Notes under the pieces: model-generated
What the model saw: the letters and a program-made list of their open reading frames with translations, nothing else
The model's database searches: none
Told to the model about the DNA's origin: nothing
Source of the DNA: Bacteroidales bacterium
GTDB taxonomy: Bacteria > Bacteroidota > Bacteroidia > Bacteroidales > Rikenellaceae
Direction of reading: 5' to 3'
DNA: 64,000 nt
Assembly (NCBI GenBank): GCA_910574205.1
Contig: CAJSYJ010000003.1
Location: 391,207-455,206 of the forward strand
Shown here: positions 34,604-44,266 of the stretch, in pieces
Numbering within the stretch: the stretch's first letter is position 1
Layout: every line of letters begins with the position of its first letter
Program-made: the position numbers and the translations under genes

Positions 34604-36331
34604 ATGAGCTTGGAACTGAGCGAACAGGAACAACTGCGACGTGCATCTCTGGCCGCGTTGCGCGAGCTGGGCATCAACCCCTATCCCGCGGAGCGCTATG
34701 AAGTTACGGCCACGGCGCGTGAGATAGCCGAAAATTTCTCGCCCGAAAAAGGCAACTACCAAAACGTATCGGTGGCAGGCCGCATAATGAGCCGCCGCAT
34801 AATGGGTTCTGCCTCGTTCTTCGAGTTGCAGGATTCGACCGGACGCATACAGATATATATCCGCCGCGACGACGTATGCCCCGAGGGGGATACGACGCTC
34901 TACAACACGGTATTCAAAAAGCTGCTCGACATAGGCGACTTCGTCGGTGTGGAGGGCTTCGCCTTTCTGACCAACACCGGCGAGCTGTCGGTGCACTGCC
35001 GCCGCTTCACGGTCATATCGAAGTCGGTGCGCCCGCTGCCCGTTGTCAAGCAGAAGGACGGCCAGACATTCGATGCGCTGACCGACCCCGAAGTGCGCTA
35101 CCGTCAGCGTTACGTCGATCTGGTCGTCAACCCCGACGTGCGCGAGACCTTCGTCAAGCGTGCCCGCATCATGCAGACCATGCGCGACTTCTTCAACGAG
35201 CGCGGCTATCTCGAAGTGGAGACACCGATCCTGCAACCCATTCCGGGCGGCGCGTCGGCACGTCCCTTCATCACGCACCACAATGCGCTGGACATTGATT
35301 TCTACATGCGCATCGCCACCGAGCTATACCTCAAACGACTTATCGTCGGCGGCTTCGACGGCGTATACGAGTTCGGCAAGAACTTCCGCAACGAGGGCAT
35401 GGACCGCACGCACAACCCCGAATTTACCTGCATGGAGATATACGTCGCCTACAAGGACTATATCTGGATGCAGGAGTTTACCGAGCAGATGTTGGAGAGG
35501 GTCGCCACGGCGGTCAACGGCACGACCGATATCGTGATCGACGGCCGCACCGTATCGTTCAAGGCTCCGTTCCGCCGCGTGACCATGACCGACGCCATAC
35601 GCGAGAAGACGGGCTACGACATTACGGGTCAGAGCGAGGAGCAGCTGCGCGAGGCCTGCGTGCGTCTCGATGTCGAGATCGACGAGACGATGGGCAAGGG
35701 CAAGCTCATCGACGCCATATTCGGCCAGTACTGCGAGGCCGATCTGATCCAGCCCACATTCGTTACGGACTACCCTATCGAGATGTCGCCGCTGTGCAAG
35801 CGCCACCGCTCGAACCCCGATCTGACGGAGCGCTTCGAGCTGTTCGTATGCGGCAAGGAGCTGTGCAACGCCTACTCCGAGCTGAACGACCCTATCGACC
35901 AGCTCGAACGTTTTCAGGAGCAGATGCGACTCTCGGAGAAGGGCGACGACGAGGCCATGCTGATCGACCTGGACTTCGTGCGCGCTTTGGAGTACGGCAT
36001 GCCGTCGTGCTCGGGCATGGGTATCGGCATCGATCGTCTGACGATGTTCATGACCGGCGCCACATCGATTCAGGACGTTTTGTTCTTCCCGACGATGCGC
36101 CCCGAGAAGAAGGTCGTTGCAGACCCCGTCGAGGCATACACGGCCAAGGGTATAGCCCAGGAGTGGGTGCCCGTCATCCAGAAAATGGGATACATTACCG
36201 TCGACTCGCTCTCGAAGCTCTCGGCCGGCAAGTTCTTCAACGACCTCTGCGGCTTCAACAAGAAGAACAAGCTCGGGCTGAAAGCCCCCTCTATGGAGGA
36301 GGTCAAGCACTGGTGCGGCGCCGCCGAGTAA
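34604..36331 (+). CDS. lysS: Lysyl-tRNA synthetase, class II
   Basis: Charges tRNA(Lys). 575 residues. The N-terminal OB-fold anticodon-binding domain lies at about 55-145 ([31 protein letters not shown]). The class II catalytic domain has motif 1 near 205-225 ([22 protein letters not shown]), motif 2 [18 protein letters not shown] and motif 3 [14 protein letters not shown]. It has a C-terminal extension of about 60 residues beyond the core, as seen in other Bacteroidales. It is expressed from the repeated promoter cassette. Confidence 0.98.
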   Translation: MSLELSEQEQLRRASLAALRELGINPYPAERYEVTATAREIAENFSPEKGNYQNVSVAGRIMSRRIMGSASFFELQDSTGRIQIYIRRDDVCPEGDTTLYNTVFKKLLDIGDFVGVEGFAFLTNTGELSVHCRRFTVISKSVRPLPVVKQKDGQTFDALTDPEVRYRQRYVDLVVNPDVRETFVKRARIMQTMRDFFNERGYLEVETPILQPIPGGASARPFITHHNALDIDFYMRIATELYLKRLIVGGFDGVYEFGKNFRNEGMDRTHNPEFTCMEIYVAYKDYIWMQEFTEQMLERVATAVNGTTDIVIDGRTVSFKAPFRRVTMTDAIREKTGYDITGQSEEQLREACVRLDVEIDETMGKGKLIDAIFGQYCEADLIQPTFVTDYPIEMSPLCKRHRSNPDLTERFELFVCGKELCNAYSELNDPIDQLERFQEQMRLSEKGDDEAMLIDLDFVRALEYGMPSCSGMGIGIDRLTMFMTGATSIQDVLFFPTMRPEKKVVADPVEAYTAKGIAQEWVPVIQKMGYITVDSLSKLSAGKFFNDLCGFNKKNKLGLKAPSMEEVKHWCGAAE

Positions 36332-36490
36332 CACGCTGCCGGAACAATACGCCGCCGCGGGATATTACGCGGCGGCAACCTACGGGTCGCGCATACGCGA
36401 ACCGTTTCCTTGCCGAGGGCATGGCCGCCGCAACGTCCGGCTCCGCACTCGGTATGACGAAAACATTTCATTTAATTATACATACAGAAT

Positions 36491-37243
36491 ATGAGAAAGA
36501 AAATCGTAGCAGGCAACTGGAAGATGAACACGCTTCCGGCCGAAGGTGTCGAGTTGGCAAAGGGTGTGGCGGCAGGCCGCGCCGAGGTATGTTCATGCGT
36601 CAACTTCATCGTATGTCCTCCGTTCACGCACCTGTGGCAGGTGGTCGAGACGTTGAAGGGCACCGACATCGCCGTCGGCGCACAGGACTGCGCAACCGAG
36701 GCCAAGGGCGCCTACACGGGCGAGATCGCGGCATCGATGATCGCGGCTCTGGGTTGCAAGTACGTCATTCTCGGTCACTCTGAGCGTCGCCAGTACTACG
36801 GAGAGACATCTGCCACGCTCAACCGAAAAATGGAGCAGGCATACGCCAACTCGCTCACGCCTATCTACTGCGTCGGCGAAAACCTCGAAGAGCGCGAGGC
36901 TGGCCGTCATTTCGACGTGGTAAAGGCTCAGATCGAGGAGGTCGTCTTCAACCTTACGGCCGAGCAGTTCGCCGATCTGGTCATCGCCTACGAGCCCGTA
37001 TGGGCCATCGGCACGGGCAAGACCGCTACGGCCGAGCAGGCACAGGAGATCCACGCATATATCCGCGAGGTATTGCGCTCGAAGTTCGGCGCTGCTGCCG
37101 ACGAGTGCCCGATCCTCTACGGCGGTTCGTGCAAGCCCTCGAACGCACAGGAGATCTTCGCCAAGGCCGACGTCGACGGCGGTCTTATCGGCGGCGCAGC
37201 TCTCAAAGCCGAGGACTTCCTCGCTATCGGCAAGGGCTTCTAA
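36491..37243 (+). CDS. tpiA: Triosephosphate isomerase
   Basis: Interconverts dihydroxyacetone phosphate and glyceraldehyde 3-phosphate. 250 residues, (beta/alpha)8. Active-site residues: Lys11 in AGNWKMN, His96 in ILGHSERR, Glu168 in AYEPVWAIGTGK. The phosphate-binding GGSCKPSN and GGLIGGAAL segments are present. Length is normal. A perfect terminator follows, so it ends its unit; upstream is 159 bp after lysS. Confidence 0.98.
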   Translation: MRKKIVAGNWKMNTLPAEGVELAKGVAAGRAEVCSCVNFIVCPPFTHLWQVVETLKGTDIAVGAQDCATEAKGAYTGEIAASMIAALGCKYVILGHSERRQYYGETSATLNRKMEQAYANSLTPIYCVGENLEEREAGRHFDVVKAQIEEVVFNLTAEQFADLVIAYEPVWAIGTGKTATAEQAQEIHAYIREVLRSKFGAAADECPILYGGSCKPSNAQEIFAKADVDGGLIGGAALKAEDFLAIGKGF

Positions 37244-37261
37244 TCCCTCCGATCATATCTT

Positions 37262-37299
37262 CGACGCCCGGCCGCGATTGTGCGGCCGGGCGTCGTATT
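37262..37299 (+). terminator. Terminator after tpiA
   Basis: 14-bp perfect stem (CGACGCCCGGCCGC with GCGGCCGGGCGTCG) and 6-nt loop followed by a short T-rich stretch. It lies between convergent genes. Confidence 0.85.
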
Positions 37300-37359
37300 T
37301 CGTATTGCCGTCAGCAACGGAGCCCTCATCGGGGGTTCGACAAAACCGTGCAGCAGGCG

Positions 37360-38454
37360 TCAGCCAGCCTGCTCGATATAATATTTGACAACCGTTACAA
37401 GCTGCTCGGACAACTTATAAATATCGTTCAGCGACTCTATTCGATGCTTCGTGCCGACCTTATTCTCATCGAATGTTTCGACATACTTGTTTCCCGTATT
37501 GAAATGAAGCCTGCATATCGGCTTGCGATTGTTGTCGTCGAATAGAATCGCGAAATAAGACTGTGCATCACGCTCGACAACACGATCCAGATCGACCGCA
37601 TTGCACAATATAGCCCTTACGATATAAAATCCCTGCAACTCCTCTTCGGTAGTCACTATGCGCGGCTCGTCGAGCTCGTTACCCGACTCCGCCGACTCCT
37701 CGGCACCCGTTTTCGGCTCCGCATCCTTACTCTCTACAACCGCATTGTCCGATATGGCCGACTTCAGACGCTCGTTCATATAGTCATTGGTATACTGCAT
37801 GAAAGCCTGCTTGACGATCGCTCTGAACTGTTCGAGTATCGCATCGGTAAATCGCCCCGGATATACGGGTCGAGCGAAATATTTGACAAATTCGTCCGTC
37901 GGCTCGCTTACCTCGCGAACGATCGCATTGCGTATCTCGTTAGTGAATTTGAGCTCGCTGGCGGTATTGAGTATAGAATCTATGTTGAAGTAGCTCTTGT
38001 GAAACTCTCTGAGTTTATCGACCTCCGAGGCGCGGTAACGCTCCATATTGAACTCGAAGAACGGCTTCTCATCCATCTTGTTCGTCTCGACCAAATCGGT
38101 GTAGAAACGATACACGACACCGTTAGTCAATATTCCGAACCGTGCTTTCGACACATGAAAGTAGCGGAACAGCTGACCGTTGTGGGTATTGAGATCGGCT
38201 TTCCAGTGTTTGCACTCGACCAGCATTATAGGCATGCCGTCCTTGTGTACGGCATAATCGATCTTCTCCCCCTTCTTGATGCCCACATCGCAGGTAAACT
38301 CGGGCACGACCTCCATAGGATCGAACACGTCGTATCCCAACGCTTGCAGGAACGGCAGGACGAACGAAGTTTTGGTAGCCTCCTCGGTACAAATATTATC
38401 TTTGAGTTTGATAACACGCTCGCTCAGGAGCTTGATTTAATCTTTGAAATCCAT
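37360..38454 (-). pseudogene. Restriction-endonuclease-like gene broken by a stop at codon 6
   Basis: Reading from the ATG at 38454 gives MDFKD, then TAA (38437-38439), then an uninterrupted 358-codon frame continuing IKLLSERVIKLKDNICTEEA. The downstream protein has the nuclease-like core DYAVHKDGMPIMLVECKHWK and QLFRYFHVSKARFGILTNGV, of the family annotated as type I restriction R-subunit N-terminal or stand-alone endonuclease. As I recall, relatives begin M-D-F-K-(D/E)-Q, so a Gln codon CAA changed to TAA is the likely lesion. A restart at TTG (38340) would give 326 residues and might still be functional. The promoter upstream is intact. Confidence 0.75.
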
Positions 38455-38477
38455 GGCAGTTTAGGTTAATAATCATA

Positions 38478-38508
38478 CAAATATAACGTTTTTTCCGCAA
38501 ATTACAAA
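38478..38508 (-). promoter_or_regulatory. Promoter of the broken endonuclease gene
   Basis: On the minus strand: TATATTTG (38478-38485), 19-nt spacer, TTTG (38505-38508). Eight nt after the -7 box comes TTAACCTAAAC (38459-38469), the same as upstream of the KAP-like operon. Confidence 0.7.
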
Positions 38509-38578
38509 TCGTTCGCGATCAGACGCCGCACACCGGCCGGATGCGGCGACCGTTTTTTTTATTTTATGAAATTTTGAT

Positions 38579-38586
38579 TATATTTG
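38579..38586 (+). promoter_or_regulatory. -7 box upstream of apt
   Basis: TATATTTG, 29 nt before the apt ATG, in an AT-rich stretch. Confidence 0.55.
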
Positions 38587-38615
38587 TACACGGATAACCA
38601 TAAACCGTAAAAACC

Positions 38616-39182
38616 ATGGATCTGCAAAGTGTTCTTAAAACATACAAGGATTTTCCCAAGCAGGGAATAACCTTTTTCGACATCATCCCCTATCTTCAAG
38701 ACAAGGAGATATACCGCACTCTTATCGACCGCATCGCGGAGTGTACCACAGCGCCCAACGTCGCGGCTCCCGAGGCGCGAGGATTTCTCTTTACCGCCCC
38801 GCTGCTGATCGTAAGCCGGTGCGTACACAACATCATCCCGGTGCGCAAAAGCGGTAAGCTGCCTTTCGCCGAGGGCGATCTGCACGAGGTAAAGATCGTC
38901 AAGGAGTACGGCTTCGACAAGCTCTACTACCGCACCAGCGACATCGCCGCAGGCCTGCCCACGGGCGACGTCATCGAGATATCGATCATCGACGACGTGC
39001 TGGCTACGGGCGGCACGGCCGAGGGTGTCGCGGAGTCGTTGCAGAGCCTCGTGGTCGAGCGCGGCGGCAAGCAGTATCCCGTCAGAATCAAAGAGTTCGT
39101 CTTCATCGTAGAGTTGGAGGAGCTCGGCGGCGCAGCACGTCTTGAAAAGATAGCACCGGTCAAGTCGATCGTGAAGTTGTAG
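38616..39182 (+). CDS. apt: Adenine phosphoribosyltransferase
   Basis: Salvages adenine to AMP using PRPP. 188 residues. Start DLQSVLKTYKDFPKQGITFFDIIPYLQDKE is the family N-terminus; AAPEARGFLFTAPL is the substrate-binding region. The PRPP-binding loop is IIDDVLATGGTAEGVAESL (about residues 126-144). It is slightly longer than E. coli Apt (183) through a C-terminal extension. It is divergent from the broken endonuclease gene. Confidence 0.95.
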   Translation: MDLQSVLKTYKDFPKQGITFFDIIPYLQDKEIYRTLIDRIAECTTAPNVAAPEARGFLFTAPLLIVSRCVHNIIPVRKSGKLPFAEGDLHEVKIVKEYGFDKLYYRTSDIAAGLPTGDVIEISIIDDVLATGGTAEGVAESLQSLVVERGGKQYPVRIKEFVFIVELEELGGAARLEKIAPVKSIVKL

Positions 39183-39534
39183 CGGCCGCCGCTACGACAG
39201 CATAACGGGTCGGGCAGGGCGCAACGCTCTGCCCGACTTGTCGTAATGGCATCCTGCCCCGCTATAACGGCACGGACGCGCCTCGCGCCGGCAAAACGGC
39301 GGGGATGGGGGGGGCTATTCGGGCGCCGTCTCCCCCCGCCCATACAGCGAGAGGACGAAAGCAATAGCGGAATACCGCCCGTAATGGCAGAGCCGCGAGC
39401 GGCCGGTCCATTCTTCGACACAAGGCAGCAACTGCGGTACCGGCATGAAATCGGGGCGGACGGTCGGCATATAATACGTCCCGTTCGCCCCGATGATTCA
39501 CACGGCGTCATTGGTGCCTTTCTCGAAAAGCAGA
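39183..39534. other. Gap between apt and cca with an inverted-repeat element
   Basis: The left part is GC-rich with a run of eight G near 39305 and no gene. The right part (39434-39530) is a dispersed element, described separately. No terminator is clear for apt; the genes on either side are convergent. Confidence 0.6.
39434..39530. repeat. Dispersed inverted-repeat element, copy A
   Basis: It starts GCGGTACCGGCATGAAATCG and ends near GCCTTTCTCGAAAA. Arms ATCGGGGCG and CGCCCCGAT form a perfect 9-bp stem, extended by GACGG/CCCGTT with G-T pairs. About three quarters of its positions match copy B at 48411-48512, with a compensatory change in the stem. Confidence 0.8.
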
Positions 39535-40953
39535 CTATTTTTCCGACAGGCCGAACTCTTCGGCCAGCCGCTGCATCATGGCGTAGGCCGCATCGTATTC
39601 GTTTGGGATTTCACCGTCGAGAATGGCATTTTTTATTCTGTCCTTGATTTCGCCGATGATGCTGCACGGCGACAGATCGTAGGTACTCATGATGATATCG
39701 CCGGTTATGGGCGGCTGGAAGTTGCGTATGCGGTCGCGCTCTTCCAGATCGCGCATCTTGCGGCGCACCAGCTCGAAGTTGGCCATGTAGCGCTTTACCT
39801 TGGCGTCGATGCCCGATGTAATGTCGGCCTCGCAGAGGGTCATGAGCGACTCCACGTCGTCGCCGGCCTCGAACAGAAGACGCCTTACGGCCGAATCGGT
39901 AACCATATCCTCGGAGAGGATGATAGGACGCAGATGCAGGAAGACCAGCTTCTGCACGAAGCGCATATGTTCGTTCATCGGCAGCTTCATGCGGCGGAAT
40001 ATCTGCGGTATCATCTTCGAGCCAACGACCTCGTGCTGGTGGAACGTCCAACCGATATGCGGGTCGTAAGCCTTTGTGAGCGGCTTGGCGATGTCGTGCA
40101 GCACCGCAGCCCAGCGCAGCCACAGATCCTCGGAGCGGAGCGCGACGTTATCGAGCACTTTCAGCGTATGTTTGAAGTTGTCCTTGTGGGCATGGCTGCC
40201 GCGGCGCTCGACGCCCGAGAGACGGTGCATCTCGGGGAATATCAACTCCAACAGCCCCGTCAGCTCCAACAGCTCGAAGCCTATCGACGGCACGGGCGAA
40301 GCCACTATCTTGTTGAGCTCGACGATTATGCGCTCGCGCGAGACGATCGATATGCGCTCGCGGTTGCGGCGTATGGCCTCGAACGTCTCGTCGTAGATGT
40401 CGAAGCCGAGCTGCGAGGCGAACCTTATCGCACGCATCATGCGCAGCGGGTCGTCGGAGAATGTTATGTCGGGATCGCACGGGGTGCGTATGGTGCACTC
40501 TTCGAGATCGTACATGCCGTCGAAGGGGTCGACCAGCCGGCCGAATGTCGCGGAGTTGAGCGACCACGCCATAGCGTTGATCGTGAAGTCGCGGCGGCGC
40601 TTGTCGTCTTCAAGCGTACCAGGCTCGACCTGCGGCTTGCGCGAATCGTGCGAATACGATTCGCGGCGTGCGCCGACGAACTCCACCTCGGTGCCTTGCC
40701 AGCGCAGCATCGCCGTACCGAATGTCTTGAATATCGACACCTTGGCGCGCAGCTTGCGCCCCAGATCCTCGGCCACGGCAACGCCGTCGCCAACCACCAC
40801 TACATCGATATCGGTCGAGGGGCGGCGCAGATAGTAGTCGCGCACGAATCCGCCAACGACATAGGCCTCCACGCCGAGGCGGTCTACCGTCTCGCGTATA
40901 TGCCCGAAAACGGGGTTATCCAGCGGTGCCGGTATCATCGGCTCAGCGGACAT
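39535..40953 (-). CDS. cca: CCA-adding tRNA nucleotidyltransferase with HD domain
   Basis: Builds or repairs the 3' CCA of tRNAs. 472 residues. Class II nucleotidyltransferase head: VVGGFVRDYYLRRPSTDIDVVVVG (GGxVRD and DxD, about residues 32-55), the RRRDFTINAMA motif (about 120-130) and RMMRAIRFASQLGF (about 168-181). A C-terminal HD phosphohydrolase domain with LRWAAVLHDIAKP (about 270-282) follows. The 11-bp overlap at the C-terminal side of the next gene on the same strand (start 41602, end 40943) suggests a coupled pair. Confidence 0.95.
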   Translation of the reverse strand: MSAEPMIPAPLDNPVFGHIRETVDRLGVEAYVVGGFVRDYYLRRPSTDIDVVVVGDGVAVAEDLGRKLRAKVSIFKTFGTAMLRWQGTEVEFVGARRESYSHDSRKPQVEPGTLEDDKRRRDFTINAMAWSLNSATFGRLVDPFDGMYDLEECTIRTPCDPDITFSDDPLRMMRAIRFASQLGFDIYDETFEAIRRNRERISIVSRERIIVELNKIVASPVPSIGFELLELTGLLELIFPEMHRLSGVERRGSHAHKDNFKHTLKVLDNVALRSEDLWLRWAAVLHDIAKPLTKAYDPHIGWTFHQHEVVGSKMIPQIFRRMKLPMNEHMRFVQKLVFLHLRPIILSEDMVTDSAVRRLLFEAGDDVESLMTLCEADITSGIDAKVKRYMANFELVRRKMRDLEERDRIRNFQPPITGDIIMSTYDLSPCSIIGEIKDRIKNAILDGEIPNEYDAAYAMMQRLAEEFGLSEK

Positions 40954-41602
40954 AAGGACGCAACAGCTCTACCCAGACCTTATATCCGTCGGAGAGCAGA
41001 TGCAGTCCGTCGTTGGTATAGCGCTCGTCGAGCAGGCCTCGCTCGTCGACCAGAGACGCATAGACGTCGATATAGGGCACTCCGCGCTCGGCGCATGCAC
41101 GCTCGATCATGGCGTTGAGCTCCTCTATCCGCTCGCCCTTGGACCAATGGCTCTTCTTGGGCACCTTGCCCTCGAAGTCCTCGCCGTTGACCGGGAACAC
41201 GCTCTGCACATAGAGCTTCGTGCGCGGCGATTCGGCAAGGATGCGGTCGACGACCTTGCATATATTGGCGGCGACGGCATCGGGCGTAGCTCCGGCTGCC
41301 AGATCGTTGGTGCCGATCATCAGGAACAGCTTCGCCGGCTGGCCTGCGACGATCGGATCGAGACGGTCGAGCATCCACTCCGCACGGTCGCCGCTTATGC
41401 CGCGGTTGATGACGCGCGGATTGCCCAGCCACTCGCTCCAATCGCCGTAATCGGTAATGCTGTCGCCCAGAAAGACGATGCTGCTGCGGTGGACGGGCAG
41501 AGCCGCATAGTGGCTCCTTTTCTGATAATTATAGGCGTTCTGCGCCTCGACGGCCGTGGTGCAGAGCACTGCGGCCAACATGATCGATAAGAATCTTTTC
41601 AT
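40943..41602 (-). CDS. Secreted GDSL/SGNH esterase
   Basis: 219 residues with a signal peptide (MKRFLSIMLAAVLCTTAVEA). The SGNH blocks are all visible: block I VFLGDSITDYGDW (Ser), block II NRGISGDRAEWM (Gly), block III MIGTNDLAAG (Asn) and block V YTNDGLHLLSDGY (Asp and His). It probably hydrolyses an ester or thioester, for example in acetylated sugars. Its stop lies 11 nt inside the start of cca on the same strand. Confidence 0.92.
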   Translation of the reverse strand: MKRFLSIMLAAVLCTTAVEAQNAYNYQKRSHYAALPVHRSSIVFLGDSITDYGDWSEWLGNPRVINRGISGDRAEWMLDRLDPIVAGQPAKLFLMIGTNDLAAGATPDAVAANICKVVDRILAESPRTKLYVQSVFPVNGEDFEGKVPKKSHWSKGERIEELNAMIERACAERGVPYIDVYASLVDERGLLDERYTNDGLHLLSDGYKVWVELLRPYVR

Positions 41603-41691
41603 CTAAAACCGAATTAATATTTTCCTGACGGCGCCTTCCGCACCGCCCCTGCCGCCCGACACGCCGACGGCGACTGTTTATCTATTGACAA

Positions 41692-42411
41692 CTATCGTCC
41701 CGAAAGACATCTGCGATATATGCCGACCGTATTCTCCAATCCCCAATAGAGCGCGTCGCTTATCAGCGCATGGCCTATCGACACCTCGTCGCACCAAGGG
41801 ATGCGGCATAGGAAATATGCGAGGTTCTCGGTATTGAGATCGTGTCCGGCATTGAGTCCGAGCCCGAGGCGGCGCGCCTCTTCGGCCGCACGCAGATACG
41901 GCTCCACAGCACGCTCGCGGTCGGCGGCGTACTCGCGGGCGTAGGCCTCCGTGTATAGCTCCACGCGGTCGGCGCCGCACTCGGCCGCGCCGCGCACCAT
42001 GTCGCAGTCCGGGTCGACGAAGATCGAGACGCGGATGCCCTGCTCGCGGAAGCGGCTGCACGTCTGTGTCAGAAAGCCGCTGTTGCGCACCGTGTCCCAG
42101 CCCGCGTTCGAGGTCAGGGCGTCGGGGGCGTCGGGCACCAGCGTTACCTGCGCAGGCCGCACCTGGTCGACAAGACGGCAGAAGCTGTCGATCGGATTGC
42201 CCTCGACGTTGAGCTCGGTGGATATCGAACGTTTCAGGTCGCGCACGTCGTCGTAACGTATATGCCGCGCATCGGGTCGCGGATGCACCGTGATGCCGTC
42301 GGCGCCGAAGCGCTCGATAGCCAGCGCCGCAGCCAGAAGATCGGGAACGTTTCCGCCGCGCGAGTTTCGCACTACGGCAATCTTATTGATGTTTACACTC
42401 AGTTTCGTCAT
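41692..42411 (-). CDS. pdxJ: Pyridoxine 5'-phosphate synthase
   Basis: Condenses 1-deoxyxylulose 5-phosphate with 3-amino-2-oxopropyl phosphate to pyridoxine 5'-phosphate. 239 residues, (beta/alpha)8. Family segments: [17 protein letters not shown] (start), [16 protein letters not shown] (about 35-50), [26 protein letters not shown] and [14 protein letters not shown]. It is well conserved and of normal length. It is separated from nadK, which is divergent. Confidence 0.96.
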   Translation of the reverse strand: MTKLSVNINKIAVVRNSRGGNVPDLLAAALAIERFGADGITVHPRPDARHIRYDDVRDLKRSISTELNVEGNPIDSFCRLVDQVRPAQVTLVPDAPDALTSNAGWDTVRNSGFLTQTCSRFREQGIRVSIFVDPDCDMVRGAAECGADRVELYTEAYAREYAADRERAVEPYLRAAEEARRLGLGLNAGHDLNTENLAYFLCRIPWCDEVSIGHALISDALYWGLENTVGIYRRCLSGR

Positions 42412-42510
42412 AAATTCGGGGTTTAGGCCGAACCTTGAATTATCGGCCGGACAAAATACGAATTAATTCGCTTTCGGATATTTCGCGCCTCGGCGAAACC
42501 AAAACTTTCG

Positions 42511-42518
42511 TATATTTG
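42511..42518 (+). promoter_or_regulatory. -7 box upstream of nadK
   Basis: TATATTTG, 35 nt before the ATG. No clear -33 box. Confidence 0.5.
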
Positions 42519-42553
42519 CCCTGTAAAGTTAAGTATTTTTTTCGTTTCGCCAG

Positions 42554-43423
42554 ATGAATATCATACTTTTTTCGCGCCGCAACTCGGCGCACGTGGCATC
42601 GCAGATCGCCGACATATTCGCCGCACTCGACCGCTACGGCTTCGACTACTCGATAAATGAGGAGTTTGTCGAGGCGGCGCGCGACACGGCCGGCATCGTC
42701 GTCGACCCCGGCCGGATATACCCGGCTCATAGGGCGCCGCACGGCGATGTGATGATCTGCTACGGCGGCGACGGCACGCTGCTCGACGGCATACACCGCC
42801 TCGAAGACCGCTCGACGCCCGTGGCCGGCATCAACTGCGGCAGGCTCGGCTTTCTGACCGAAAACAACGGCGATGCGATAGACGACCTTTTCGCCCGCAT
42901 AGCCCGCTCGGAGCTGCGCACCGAACCGCGCACCATGCTCGCAGCCACCTGCCGCGACTGCGGCGGCACGTCTCTCGATGCGCTGAACGAGATATCGATA
43001 CAGCGCCGCGGCGCCACGATGACATCGATCGAGACATACATCGACGGAGAGATGATAGCCACCTACTACGGCGACGGCGTGATAGTCTCGACGCCCACCG
43101 GCTCCACGGCCTACTCGCTCAGCGCCGGAGGGCCTATCGTAGCCCCCTCGTGCCGCTGCCTGGCGGTCGCGCCCATAGCCCCGCACAACCTTACGATGCG
43201 TCCGGTCGTCATACCCGACACCAGCCGCATCGAGCTGGTGCTGCGCTCGCGCGGACAGGAGGCGCTGCTGACGGCCGACAACCGCACCTACCCGCTCGAA
43301 GACGGAGAGAGGATAGCCATACGGTGCTCCGGCGAGAGGCTTTTTTTGGCGACGCCGCATAATAATTCGTTTTACGACACGTTAAGGAATAAGATGATGT
43401 GGGGCATCGACCGACGCGATTGA
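42554..43423 (+). CDS. nadK: NAD kinase
   Basis: Phosphorylates NAD to NADP. 289 residues. The kinase signature is CYGGDGTLLDGIHRL with GGDG at residues 71-74. Later signatures are AGINCGRLGFLTENN and VSTPTGSTAYSLSAGGPIVAP. Length is normal. uppS starts 109 nt downstream behind its own -7 box. Confidence 0.96.
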   Translation: MNIILFSRRNSAHVASQIADIFAALDRYGFDYSINEEFVEAARDTAGIVVDPGRIYPAHRAPHGDVMICYGGDGTLLDGIHRLEDRSTPVAGINCGRLGFLTENNGDAIDDLFARIARSELRTEPRTMLAATCRDCGGTSLDALNEISIQRRGATMTSIETYIDGEMIATYYGDGVIVSTPTGSTAYSLSAGGPIVAPSCRCLAVAPIAPHNLTMRPVVIPDTSRIELVLRSRGQEALLTADNRTYPLEDGERIAIRCSGERLFLATPHNNSFYDTLRNKMMWGIDRRD

Positions 43424-43515
43424 TCCGCAGCGAGTTGCCCCTGCACGAAGGATGATGTGGCGGCAGCGGGCGGAGTATTTTGCCCGACATGCTTTCGTAT
43501 TAGAATTAAAATTCT

Positions 43516-43523
43516 TACATTTG
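43516..43523 (+). promoter_or_regulatory. -7 box upstream of uppS
   Basis: TACATTTG, 9 nt before the chosen ATG. It helps decide that the start is 43533 and not an upstream in-frame ATG. Confidence 0.55.
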
Positions 43524-43532
43524 CAAGTTATT

Positions 43533-44255
43533 ATGACCGATAGAATACCCATACCCCGCCACGTCGCCATTATCATGGACGGCAACGGACGCTGGGCCAC
43601 GCAGCTCGGCAGGGAGCGTTACGAGGGGCATATCGCCGGCGTCGAGTCGGTGCGTGCCGCCGTTAAGGCCGCTGTGCGTCGCGGCGTGGAATATCTGACG
43701 CTCTATGCCTTCTCGACAGAGAACTGGGGACGTCCGGCCGAGGAGGTCTCGGCGATCATGGAGCTGTTCTGCCGCAGCGTGGCCGGCGAGGTCGACGATC
43801 TGCGTGCGCAGGGCGTGAGGGTCAAGGTCATAGGAGGCAGGGAGCGGTTCTCGCAGAGAGTGGCCGAGCATCTCGACGCCATAGAGTCGCGCACGGCCGA
43901 CTGCGACAAGCTGACGCTGGTGCTGGCCTTCGACTACTCGTCGCGCAGCGAGATCGCGGCGGCGGTAAGGCAGATAGCCTCTCGCGCGGCAGCGAGAGAG
44001 ATCGCGGCCGAGACCATAGACGAGAGCACCGTATCGGCGCACCTCTACACGGCGTCGATCCCCGACCCCGACATGATAATCCGCACGGGCGGCGACCACC
44101 GTCTGAGCAACTTCCTGCTCTGGCAGGCATCATACGCCGAGCTCTATTTCCCGAAGGTGCTGTGGCCCGACTTCCGCGAGGAGCAGTTCGACGAAGCGCT
44201 GAACGAATATGCGCGCCGCGAACGTCGCTTCGGTCTTGTAACAGATAAGAAATAA
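43533..44255 (+). CDS. uppS: Undecaprenyl pyrophosphate synthase
   Basis: Cis-prenyltransferase that makes undecaprenyl pyrophosphate, the carrier lipid for wall and surface polymers. 240 residues. Signatures: IPRHVAIIMDGNGRWA with Asp16 (catalytic), then LTLYAFSTENWGRP, and the C-terminal IIRTGGDHRLSNFLLWQASYAELYF. A frame open from 43452 would add 27 residues, but these include the -7 box; 43533 is better. bamA begins 11 nt after the stop, so the two are probably cotranscribed. Confidence 0.95.
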   Translation: MTDRIPIPRHVAIIMDGNGRWATQLGRERYEGHIAGVESVRAAVKAAVRRGVEYLTLYAFSTENWGRPAEEVSAIMELFCRSVAGEVDDLRAQGVRVKVIGGRERFSQRVAEHLDAIESRTADCDKLTLVLAFDYSSRSEIAAAVRQIASRAAAREIAAETIDESTVSAHLYTASIPDPDMIIRTGGDHRLSNFLLWQASYAELYFPKVLWPDFREEQFDEALNEYARRERRFGLVTDKK

Positions 44256-44266
44256 CAGTGTTTTAG

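Noticed and set aside
37320..37360. GGGGGTTCGAC resembling a tRNA T-arm
   Set aside because: No anticodon arm or acceptor stem can be folded around it.
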